Positions 52,295-60,404 of a stretch of 64,000 nucleotides of DNA are shown piece after piece. Source of the DNA: Mongoliibacter ruber (GTDB taxonomy: Bacteria > Bacteroidota > Bacteroidia > Cytophagales > Cyclobacteriaceae); contig NZ_PVTR01000007.1 of NCBI RefSeq assembly GCF_003003005.1, forward strand, positions 268,937 to 332,936. Direction: 5' to 3'. The position numbers and the translations under genes are program-made. The notes under the pieces are model-generated. The model had not been told where the DNA came from. It ran no database searches and worked only from the letters and a program-made list of their open reading frames with translations. Each line of letters opens with the position of its first letter. Position 1 is the stretch's first letter.

Positions 52295-53930
52295 GAATTA
52301 TGTTTTGATTTTATTAATCGGATTGCTTGCAATGGGTTCTGCTGTAGGGCAAAATCGCTACGCCATACATTATAAGTTCAAACCTCAGACAACTTATTCG
52401 CTGGATAATCCATCAGAATTTCTCAGCCCAATGGCAGTCGAAAGGAAATCCAGGTTTGGAGTGACATTGGATAGCTTAGACTTACCAGTTTCTACCAAAA
52501 ACATAGAAAAAATCAATCCTTTGATTATAGATATTTTATACCATTCTAATTGGTTGAACGCTTCTATTGTCATTGCAAACCCTGAAGCCATAGAACAGAT
52601 CTTAGATTTAGATATAATTGAGGATGTAGTGTTGGCAGCTCCTGGTTTTGTGGAAAATGGCCGTATTTCAACCAAAACCGGTGAAAAGGGCTTTTCTTTT
52701 AACCTTAAAAGTAAAAAGAACAAATCCGAAGGAGCACCTTTCGAGTTTCAAAACCAACTTTTGGGTATTCCCGAAATGCATGAGGAGGGATATAGGGGGA
52801 AAGGAGTAACTGTGGCGGTTTTTGATGCAGGCTTTCCTGGTGTAAATACTATACCCGCCTTGTCTCATATTATTGAAGAAGGAAGATTGCTTGGCGGCAA
52901 AAACTTCGTACACCCTTGGGATGAAGATATTTTTAAATACAATCAGCATGGTTCAAACGTTTTGTCTCTGATCGCTTCAAATGATCCGGAATCTCTATTG
53001 GCCGGAGCGCCTGAATCGAATTATATCCTTTGCATTACAGAGGAAGTTCCGACTGAATTTCGAATAGAAGAATACAATTGGGTCAAAGCCGCTGAATACT
53101 CAGACAGTCTTGGTGTTGACATCATCAATAGCTCCCTCGGTTATTGGGATTTTGACGACCCAGAGATGGACTACAGTTTTGAGGATATGGATGGCGAAAC
53201 AGCATTGATCACAAAAGGTGCAAACATTGCTTCTGATAAAGGTATTCTAGTAGTAACCTCGGTAGGCAATTATGGGAGTAGGGGCGCTTCTTCGTTGACA
53301 GCCCCTGCTGATGCAAAAGGTATAATAGCTGTAGGTTCTGTCAATGGGGATCTTGAAAGGTCAGCTTTCAGTTCTCAGGGACCAACAGCCGATGGTAGAG
53401 TCAAGCCGGAATTAACCACGAATGGCAATCAAGTCTGGCTCATAAGGTCGAATGGTAATCTGGGAAGAGCAACAGGAACTTCATTTTCTGCTCCTCAGAT
53501 TGCAGCCCTGGCAGCTGGGCTTTGGCAGGCCAAACCTGATTGGAATAAAGAAAAAATGCTGAATGCACTCCTAGAAAGTGCTGATAATTTTGAATCCCCC
53601 GATAATGATTTTGGCTATGGCATTCCCAATTTCACAAAAGCATACTTGGGTGAGATTTTAAATATTCCTCTTGAAGAAAAGGAAGAAGACTGGAAAGTTT
53701 TTCCAAATCCGATTTCAGGAAATTCATTGTTTATATATTTTGGAAATAACCAACAGGGAGAATTTTCACTTTTTGACATGCAAGGAAAAGTTTTGAGCCA
53801 ATTGAAAGTAAAAAGAAATTCCCCTAAAGAACCATTTCTTATTGATTTGCCAGTGTTAAGTAATGGGATGTACATTGTAGAGATGCAGGCAGGAAATCAG
53901 GTCAGAAGGACAAAGTTGCTAAAAAATTAG
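52284..53930 (+). CDS. S8 subtilisin-family protease with T9SS sorting tail
   Basis: A 548-residue secreted protease. The signal peptide (about 1-22) and a propeptide (to about 150) precede the catalytic domain with D181 (VAVFDAGFPG), H222 (YNQHGSNV) and S400 (GTSFSAPQ). The C-terminal 80 residues begin WKVFPNPISGNSLFI and end MYIVEMQAGNQVRRTKLLKN, the hallmark of a type A T9SS sorting domain, so it should be secreted and anchored or released outside. It overlaps the lipoprotein gene by 11 nt. The genome must carry a type IX system elsewhere. Confidence 0.95.
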   Translation: MVVKNYVLILLIGLLAMGSAVGQNRYAIHYKFKPQTTYSLDNPSEFLSPMAVERKSRFGVTLDSLDLPVSTKNIEKINPLIIDILYHSNWLNASIVIANPEAIEQILDLDIIEDVVLAAPGFVENGRISTKTGEKGFSFNLKSKKNKSEGAPFEFQNQLLGIPEMHEEGYRGKGVTVAVFDAGFPGVNTIPALSHIIEEGRLLGGKNFVHPWDEDIFKYNQHGSNVLSLIASNDPESLLAGAPESNYILCITEEVPTEFRIEEYNWVKAAEYSDSLGVDIINSSLGYWDFDDPEMDYSFEDMDGETALITKGANIASDKGILVVTSVGNYGSRGASSLTAPADAKGIIAVGSVNGDLERSAFSSQGPTADGRVKPELTTNGNQVWLIRSNGNLGRATGTSFSAPQIAALAAGLWQAKPDWNKEKMLNALLESADNFESPDNDFGYGIPNFTKAYLGEILNIPLEEKEEDWKVFPNPISGNSLFIYFGNNQQGEFSLFDMQGKVLSQLKVKRNSPKEPFLIDLPVLSNGMYIVEMQAGNQVRRTKLLKN

Positions 53931-53985
53931 TGGCTAAAGGCAAATTTTTATTTGCTTTGTATCTTCAAAAAAACCAACTCAAAAT

Positions 53986-54636
53986 ATGTCTATTCAAATA
54001 GCACCTTCTGTATTGGCCTCTGACTTCGCCAATATTCAAAAGGAAGTTGAAATGCTAAATGCCTCGGAGGCGGATTTTATTCATGTCGATATCATGGATG
54101 GTGTCTTTGTTCCCAATATTTCTTTTGGTATTCCTGTGACAGCTGCCATTAATAAGCATGCAAAAAAGCCCCTGGACGTACACCTTATGATAGTCAACCC
54201 AGATAACTACCTTGAAGCATTCAGAAATGCCGGTGCAGAAATTATTTCTGTACATTATGAAGCATGTAATCATCTTCATAGAACCCTTCAAGCGATTAAA
54301 CAACTGGGAGCAAAAGCGGGTGTCGCAATTAATCCACATACCAGCGTAGATCTTCTCGAAGATGTAATACAAGACATAGACCTCGTGTGTATCATGTCTG
54401 TCAACCCAGGCTTTGGTGGGCAAAAATTTATTGAAAATACCTACGATAAAGTGAAAAAGCTAAAATCATTGATCAATAGAAAAGGCGCGAACACCCTGAT
54501 AGAAATAGATGGGGGAGTGAACCAGCAGAATGCTCCCAAATTAATGGAGTCAGGAGCAGATATATTAGTTGCTGGAAGCTTCGTATTCAGTGCTAAAGAT
54601 CCGATAAAGACGATAAAAGAACTTAAAAGTATCTAA
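53986..54636 (+). CDS. rpe: Ribulose-phosphate 3-epimerase
   Basis: A 216-residue (beta/alpha)8 enzyme interconverting ribulose 5-phosphate and xylulose 5-phosphate. The metal ligands and catalytic residues are in PSVLASDFANI, HVDIMDGVFVPNISFG, DVHLMI, MSVNPGFGGQKF and IEIDGGVN. Length and motifs are standard. It follows the subtilase gene after 55 nt with a near-consensus TATCTTCA box in between and is probably transcribed on its own. Confidence 0.97.
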   Translation: MSIQIAPSVLASDFANIQKEVEMLNASEADFIHVDIMDGVFVPNISFGIPVTAAINKHAKKPLDVHLMIVNPDNYLEAFRNAGAEIISVHYEACNHLHRTLQAIKQLGAKAGVAINPHTSVDLLEDVIQDIDLVCIMSVNPGFGGQKFIENTYDKVKKLKSLINRKGANTLIEIDGGVNQQNAPKLMESGADILVAGSFVFSAKDPIKTIKELKSI

Positions 54637-54794
54637 TATTCAGGTAGATAGGGGTATTTCCTTTGAAGCTTGATATTTACCATTTAACAAAAATTAAAGG
54701 CTATAAATTGGCTGATTTCTTGTTCAAATGCCCTTTTAATGCGTAATTGTAAAGTAATCAAGATTTACATTATCAATTAAAACCAATTATTACA

Positions 54795-55298
54795 ATGAAA
54801 AAGATATTCCTTTTAGCGCTTCTGATGTTCGGAGTTTTCAGTGTGCAGACCTTTGCTCAAGAAGAGGGTGAAGACGAAGTTACTGAAGAAGAAATGATGA
54901 AGTATGCATCTATGGAAGTTAAAGTTCAATCTTATATTCAAGAGAAACAAAGCACCATGGAAACAATGATTAAGGAAAATGAAACCTTAGGAGGTGGCGC
55001 GAGATACAACGAACTGAAAGGTGCTTGGGGCGACGAAGAGAAGCTTGCTGAAATTGAAGCAACAGAAGAAGAAAAAGAAGCCTTTGCTGAAATTCAAGCA
55101 TATATTGACTCAATTGGAGATGAGGTAAAAGAATACATGACAGGTCTTATCATGGACGCAGAAGTACTTGGTGCAGCTACTTATAATAAAGTTAGAAGAG
55201 CAATGAGTGCTGATCCATCAGTAAAAGAGCAAATTGATAATTTAATCTCTGAACTTAAAGAAAAAGAAGGTGAAGATGATGGTGACGTAACTGACTGA
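54795..55298 (+). CDS. Small secreted acidic helical protein
   Basis: A 167-residue exported protein with a signal peptide (about 1-21, ending VQTFAQ). The mature part is acidic and nearly all helical. It holds two copies of a short pattern: LGGGARYNELKGAW (about 65-79) and LGAATYNKVRRAM (about 127-140), each followed by a charged helix. This suggests an internal duplication. I do not recognise the family. An intrinsic terminator follows and a new gene starts 100 nt downstream. Confidence 0.8.
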   Translation: MKKIFLLALLMFGVFSVQTFAQEEGEDEVTEEEMMKYASMEVKVQSYIQEKQSTMETMIKENETLGGGARYNELKGAWGDEEKLAEIEATEEEKEAFAEIQAYIDSIGDEVKEYMTGLIMDAEVLGAATYNKVRRAMSADPSVKEQIDNLISELKEKEGEDDGDVTD

Positions 55299-55320
55299 TC
55301 ATTTACCGATGCTAAATATT

Positions 55321-55355
55321 AAATGGCTGTCATTTTTGGCAGCCATTTTGTTTTT
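55321..55355 (+). terminator. Intrinsic terminator
   Basis: AAATGGCTG (55321-55329) pairs perfectly with CAGCCATTT (55340-55348) around a 10-nt loop, followed by TGTTTTTG. It lies 22 nt past the stop at 55298. Confidence 0.85.
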
Positions 55356-55398
55356 GTGCATGTATTGTTTTAACATTAGCAAGCGTTAGAAAATCTGT

Positions 55399-56385
55399 AT
55401 GAAAAAGTTCACCCTTGTATTAAGCCTTTTTTTGTCAAGTTTTATTGTGGCCTTTGCCCAAGATGATATTTTTGGACTTGACACAAAAGCGAGACCCAGT
55501 AGGAAATCAAGCAACGAATTAGGAAATATTGCAAGGAATTTTGTAAGCCTTTTTAGTGTGGAGCTGTCGGGCGGAGGAGCCTATTACAAACATCTGATGA
55601 ATTTTAATTCTGAATCCCCTTCCCAATATCCCATAGGTCAGTATCAAAATCTACAGGTACCAAGAGAACTATCAATAGAAGATACAATCAGACTTAGTTC
55701 TGGAAATTATGCCTTCCCCGTTAATATTGGGGTTAGGGTAAATCTTTTTAATACCCTTACAATAGGTGGAGGATATGGTAGGGAATTTGGCCGAGTCAAT
55801 TTTCCAGTAGGCGATAACTACCGTCTCTTATACGAACAAGAATCATATGTTTTTGATAAGTTTTATGGAACTGTGGGGCTTGTGTTGTATGATGCAAGAA
55901 AAAGAGTGAAGTTTTTGAATTGGAGGTATAGAAAATATGCTTCCCAGAACATTTACATGCAGGGTGAAAAAAACCAAAGGATCAGGCAGAATTATCCATG
56001 GAGATTTATCGCAGAAGGGGAGTTTGGTAACTTGATACTCAGACAAAACCTGGATTCTAGGCTTGCACAAGGCGACCAACCTTTTTATGGAATAGCCTTA
56101 AGGATAGAGAGAGAGTTTTCTGAATACACCAGGTTATTTGTCAAAGCAGGCGCAGAGTTTAGAAATTTTGCTTTTCAAGCCGAAAGTTTGAACGAGTTTC
56201 AAAATCTTCAACAGACCCTTTATGTTGCCCAAGTTGGCTTTTCTATTAGTCTTCCGGGGACAAAACGCTGCAAAGTACCGGGTTGTGGTGTGGTAATGAG
56301 GCACTTGCATGAGGGGGTAGAATACAGAGGTAGCTCGATATTCAGGTTTCAAAATAGGAAGGTGGGTCAATGGTACGGCAATTGA
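55399..56385 (+). CDS. Putative outer-membrane beta-barrel protein
   Basis: A 328-residue protein with a signal peptide (about 1-20, ending VAFAQ). The mature part has amphipathic strands (LFSVELSGGGAYYKHLMNF, YAFPVNIGVRVNLFNTLTIG, FYGTVGLVLYD) and Tyr/Arg-rich loops. The C-terminal region holds CKVPGCGVVMRHLHEGVEYR, with a Cys pair, then GSSIFRFQNRKVGQWYGN. It may be an outer-membrane barrel. I do not recognise the family. It lies 89 nt upstream of gyrA and is in the same direction. Confidence 0.75.
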   Translation: MKKFTLVLSLFLSSFIVAFAQDDIFGLDTKARPSRKSSNELGNIARNFVSLFSVELSGGGAYYKHLMNFNSESPSQYPIGQYQNLQVPRELSIEDTIRLSSGNYAFPVNIGVRVNLFNTLTIGGGYGREFGRVNFPVGDNYRLLYEQESYVFDKFYGTVGLVLYDARKRVKFLNWRYRKYASQNIYMQGEKNQRIRQNYPWRFIAEGEFGNLILRQNLDSRLAQGDQPFYGIALRIEREFSEYTRLFVKAGAEFRNFAFQAESLNEFQNLQQTLYVAQVGFSISLPGTKRCKVPGCGVVMRHLHEGVEYRGSSIFRFQNRKVGQWYGN

Positions 56386-56474
56386 TTTTTTCGGTACATT
56401 CATTGACCAAATAATCTATTTCAAAACCGTATTCTTTTTATTAACTTGCCAGCTTATTGAGCACTTATAAAAAT

Positions 56475-59006
56475 ATGGCGCAAGGAGAAAACGAGAACAT
56501 AATACCTATTAATATTGAGGATGAAATGCGTGGTGCTTACATCGATTATTCGATGTCGGTAATTGTTTCCAGAGCACTTCCAGATGTGAGAGACGGTCTT
56601 AAGCCTGTTCACAGAAGAATTCTTTTTGGAATGCAGGAGTTAGGTGTACTGCACAATAAATCCTATAAAAAATCAGCTAGAATTGTTGGTGAAGTACTAG
56701 GTAAATATCACCCACATGGTGACTCTGCCGTGTATGAAACCATGGTTCGTATGGCACAACCATGGTCATTGAGATATCCTCTTGTGGATGGTCAGGGTAA
56801 TTTTGGGTCTGTGGATGGTGATAATCCAGCTGCGATGCGTTACACTGAAGCAAGGCTAAAGAGAATAGCAGAAGAATTGCTAATTGATATCAATAAAGAA
56901 ACGGTTGATTTTCAGCTCAATTTTGATGACTCCTTAAAGGAACCTGTAGTCTTACCGGCAAAAATCCCGGCCCTATTGTTAAATGGAGCTTCAGGTATTG
57001 CAGTAGGTATGGCCACCAATATGGCACCGCACAACCTTGGTGAAGTCGTTGATGGCATCATTGCCTTTATTGACAACAGAGATATTACCATTGCTGAACT
57101 AATGGAGTTTATTGTAGCTCCAGATTTCCCTACAGGAGGAATAATCTATGGCTATAATGGTGTGAAAGCCGCTTTTGAAACAGGAAGAGGAAGGGTTGTC
57201 GTCCGTGGAAGGGCTGAAGTAGAAACCAAAGCCAGCGGAAAAGAAGCCATTATCATTACTGAGATCCCATATTTGGTCAATAAATCGAGTATGGTTGAAA
57301 AAACGGCCCAGTTGATCAATGAAAAGAAAATTGATGGCATATCTGCGATAAGAGATGAGTCTGATAGGCAAGGTATGCGGGTGGTATACGAATTGAAAAG
57401 AGATGCTATCCCAAATGTTATATTAAACAACCTTTACAAACAGACACAGCTTCAGACTTCTTTCTCTGTCAACAATGTGGCATTGGTCAAAGGCCGTCCA
57501 CAAACGTTGAATCTTAAAGATATGATCTTCCACTATGTCAATCACAGACATGAAGTAGTGGTAAGACGTACTGAATATGAATTACGAGAAGCAGAGAAAA
57601 GAGCCCATATCCTTGAAGGCTATTTGATTGCCCTCGACAATCTGGATGAAGTCATTTCCTTGATCAGGAGCTCTAGAGATCCCGAAACTGCAAGAAATGG
57701 CTTGATTGAAAAATTCAGTCTCAGTGAAATTCAAGCAAGGGCTATTCTCGATATGAGACTTCAGCGCCTTACCGGAATGGAAAGGGACAAAATTCAAGAA
57801 GAATACAAGGAGATCATGGCTCTGATTGAAGACCTTAAAGATATTTTGGGTAGTGAGGAAAGAAGGATGCAAATCATCAAAGATGAGCTTGCTGAAATAA
57901 AAGAGCGTTACGCTGATCCAAGAAGAACCGTTATCGAGCATAATGCTGAAGACTTCAGCTATGAGGATATGATTCCGAATGAAGAAGTGATCATTACCGT
58001 ATCACATCAGGGTTATGTGAAAAGAACACTCCTTAACGAATACAGGACTCAAGGCAGGGGAGGAGTAGGCTCTAAAGGAGTTTCTACAAAAGAAGACGAT
58101 TGGACAGATTATCTATTTACCGCATCCACGCATAATTATTTGCTGATTTTCACAGACCATGGTAAACTTTTTTGGTTAAAAACCTATGCCATTCCTGAAG
58201 GATCCAAAACTTCTAAAGGAAGACCAATTCAAAACCTCATCAATATTGAGGCTGAAGATAAAATCAGGTCTATTATCCAAGTGTCGGATCTTAATAATGA
58301 GGATTATATCAACAACCACTTCCTCGTCATGGTTACCAAACAGGGTATCATCAAGAAAACCACTCTTGAGCAGTATTCCAGACCGAGGTCTAATGGAATC
58401 ATTGCACTTAATATCCGTGAAGACGATCAATTGTTGAGGGTCGAAATGACCAATGGTGATTCTCATATCATAATAGCTGCAAAATCAGGTAGGGCAATAC
58501 ATTTCCATGAGTCAACAGTTAGACCAATGGGAAGGACGGCTACCGGTGTTAAAGCAATTAAGTTAAGTGATGTTAAAGACGAGGTCGTTGGCATGGTATG
58601 TGCTGCCAGAGAGGATGCAAACCTGCTTGTAGTGTCAGAAAAAGGCTATGGAAAGCGATCACCTCTTGACGAATATAGAATCACCAACAGAGGCGGCAAA
58701 GGAGTAAAAGCGATGAATGTTACCGAAAAAACCGGTAATTTAGTAGCCATAAAAGAAGTAGTTGATACCGATGATTTGATGATCATCAATAAGTCAGGAA
58801 TTACGATCAGGACTCCTGTCGCCAACTTGAGAGTTATGGGTAGAGCAACCCAAGGTGTCAGATTGATCAAGCTCAGCGAAAACGATGAAATTTCTTCCGT
58901 AGAAAAAATCGAAAGAGATGAGAGTGAAATAGAAGACTTAGAAAACAATGCAGAATCACCAAATTTAGAATCACCAGAAACTCCCGATGAAAAGGGCGAC
59001 GAATAA
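56475..59006 (+). CDS. gyrA: DNA gyrase subunit A
   Basis: An 843-residue type IIA topoisomerase subunit. The catalytic tyrosine is Y123 in [10 protein letters not shown]. The quinolone-resistance region reads [17 protein letters not shown], with S84 at the E. coli S83 position and E88 at the D87 position, a drug-sensitive-type serine. The C-terminal beta-pinwheel has the GyrA box QGRGGVG in [13 protein letters not shown], which ParC lacks. It supercoils DNA with GyrB. ATG 56475 is chosen because [18 protein letters not shown] is the usual start; an in-frame TTG lies 18 nt upstream. The acidic tail is typical of Bacteroidota. Confidence 0.97.
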   Translation: MAQGENENIIPINIEDEMRGAYIDYSMSVIVSRALPDVRDGLKPVHRRILFGMQELGVLHNKSYKKSARIVGEVLGKYHPHGDSAVYETMVRMAQPWSLRYPLVDGQGNFGSVDGDNPAAMRYTEARLKRIAEELLIDINKETVDFQLNFDDSLKEPVVLPAKIPALLLNGASGIAVGMATNMAPHNLGEVVDGIIAFIDNRDITIAELMEFIVAPDFPTGGIIYGYNGVKAAFETGRGRVVVRGRAEVETKASGKEAIIITEIPYLVNKSSMVEKTAQLINEKKIDGISAIRDESDRQGMRVVYELKRDAIPNVILNNLYKQTQLQTSFSVNNVALVKGRPQTLNLKDMIFHYVNHRHEVVVRRTEYELREAEKRAHILEGYLIALDNLDEVISLIRSSRDPETARNGLIEKFSLSEIQARAILDMRLQRLTGMERDKIQEEYKEIMALIEDLKDILGSEERRMQIIKDELAEIKERYADPRRTVIEHNAEDFSYEDMIPNEEVIITVSHQGYVKRTLLNEYRTQGRGGVGSKGVSTKEDDWTDYLFTASTHNYLLIFTDHGKLFWLKTYAIPEGSKTSKGRPIQNLINIEAEDKIRSIIQVSDLNNEDYINNHFLVMVTKQGIIKKTTLEQYSRPRSNGIIALNIREDDQLLRVEMTNGDSHIIIAAKSGRAIHFHESTVRPMGRTATGVKAIKLSDVKDEVVGMVCAAREDANLLVVSEKGYGKRSPLDEYRITNRGGKGVKAMNVTEKTGNLVAIKEVVDTDDLMIINKSGITIRTPVANLRVMGRATQGVRLIKLSENDEISSVEKIERDESEIEDLENNAESPNLESPETPDEKGDE

Positions 59007-59048
59007 TCAAAAATCTATTTAAAACCATTCAATTAGCAAAATAATCAA

Positions 59049-60263
59049 ATGAAAAAGTTAATCTTATCATTGGCATTAGCGGTTTTTACCACGATGGCTT
59101 TTGCCCAAAAGAAAGTAGCGAAATCAGCAGATAGGAATTTCAAAAGAGGCAATCTTGAAGAAGCAATGTCTGATGTAGAAGAAGCGCTCCAACATCCGGA
59201 TACTAAGGATGATCCGTCAGTTTTATTGACAAAAGCAAAAACTCAAACGAAGATGTTTGAAATGGAAGAAGATTTAACAGCTTCTACTGTTTCTCTTGGA
59301 CGTGATGCTTTTGAAAATTTCCAGAAAGTAATGGAAATGGAAGGTGGAGATAAATCAGGAAAAGTTGGTAAGGAAGTATATAAAGATGATGCTCCTGAAC
59401 TACCTGAAAACTTAAGACCTTGGAACATCAACACCCTTAAATTTGCGGCCTTCAACAAAGCCATCATGGCCTATGAAGAGGATGATTTTGAGATGTCTTA
59501 CGAAATGTTCTCTTTGGTATCTGACATTGATCCAACAGATACAACATCCAACTTCAATGCAGGTTACTTAGCAAATGATCTTGGTAAGACTGAAGAAGCT
59601 AAAATGCACTTCAACAGGTTACTTGAAATTGAGGATTATGATAAGTTAAATACTTATTATTTCTTAGTTCAAATCGCAAGTGGTGAAGATCAAGATCCAG
59701 AGGCAGCTTACGAATATGTTACAAGAGCTCGTAAGGATTATCCTGAAGACAAGACTTTAGCTGAATTCGAAATCCAATTGCTTCTACAAATGGAGAAAAT
59801 GGACGAAGCTTTGGCTTCGGTACAGGAAGCTTTGAAAGCTGATCCGGAAAATCCAGGCTTGCTTTTGAGATATGGTTATTTACTTGAGCAGTCAGGAGAC
59901 CTAGATGGAGCTTTTGCACAATATGAAAAATCTGTAGCAGCTGATGAAGAGTTTTTTGAAGGTAACTTTTATGCAGGAGCAATCTTGCTTGAAAGAGCTA
60001 GAAAAATCATAGCTGAAATCAACAACTTAACTGATGATGAGTGGGAAGAAAAAGCTCCAGAAATGGGTGAAGAAGCAGATTCTTTATATGCCAGAGCTGT
60101 ACCATTCTTTACTAGAGCTACCGAAATCAGAGAAGGAGAAGCATCTGCAGAGGCACTTGAACTATTATTCCAAATTCACTCTAGGTTGAAAAATACTGAA
60201 GAAGCAGAGAAATACAATCAAAAATTGACTGCACTTTACGGTCCTGATTGGATGGAAAGATAA
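59049..60263 (+). CDS. Secreted tetratricopeptide-repeat protein
   Basis: A 404-residue exported protein. The signal peptide (about 1-19, ending TMAFAQ) is followed by many TPR-like helical hairpins, for example FKRGNLEEAMSDVEEAL, DFEMSYEMFSLVSDIDPTD and GDLDGAFAQYEKSVAADEEF. It probably scaffolds protein complexes in the periplasm or outer membrane. It follows gyrA after 42 nt in the same direction, a pairing that recurs in related genomes as far as I recall. A terminator follows directly. Confidence 0.9.
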   Translation: MKKLILSLALAVFTTMAFAQKKVAKSADRNFKRGNLEEAMSDVEEALQHPDTKDDPSVLLTKAKTQTKMFEMEEDLTASTVSLGRDAFENFQKVMEMEGGDKSGKVGKEVYKDDAPELPENLRPWNINTLKFAAFNKAIMAYEEDDFEMSYEMFSLVSDIDPTDTTSNFNAGYLANDLGKTEEAKMHFNRLLEIEDYDKLNTYYFLVQIASGEDQDPEAAYEYVTRARKDYPEDKTLAEFEIQLLLQMEKMDEALASVQEALKADPENPGLLLRYGYLLEQSGDLDGAFAQYEKSVAADEEFFEGNFYAGAILLERARKIIAEINNLTDDEWEEKAPEMGEEADSLYARAVPFFTRATEIREGEASAEALELLFQIHSRLKNTEEAEKYNQKLTALYGPDWMER

Positions 60264-60282
60264 TTCTATTTTTGATTTCAAT

Positions 60283-60318
60283 AAAAAAGCTATCCGAAAT
60301 ATTTGGATAGCTTTTTTT
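60283..60318 (+). terminator. Intrinsic terminator after the TPR gene
   Basis: AAAAAAGCTATCC (60283-60295) pairs with GGATAGCTTTTTT (60305-60317) perfectly over 13 bp around a 9-nt loop, followed by further T. It lies 19 nt past the stop at 60263. Confidence 0.92.
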
Positions 60319-60329
60319 ATGTTTATACG

Positions 60330-60348
60330 TTACCAAACCCTTTGGTAA
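60330..60348. promoter_or_regulatory. Candidate operator, palindrome TTACCAAA-N3-TTTGGTAA
   Basis: TTACCAAA (60330-60337) and TTTGGTAA (60341-60348) are perfect inverted repeats around CCC. The site lies 56 nt before the PIG-L gene start and 11 nt after a terminator. It is too short and weak to end transcription and has no T run, so an operator for a dimeric regulator is more likely. Confidence 0.55.
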
Positions 60349-60404
60349 AATTTTAGTTTTTTTTGTCCCTATCATCTTTTACATTTTGCACAAATTGTTA
60401 AGTT

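Noticed and set aside
56475..59006. Assignment as parC (topoisomerase IV) instead of gyrA.
   Set aside because: The GyrA box QGRGGVG and the full C-terminal pinwheel are present, which favours gyrase.
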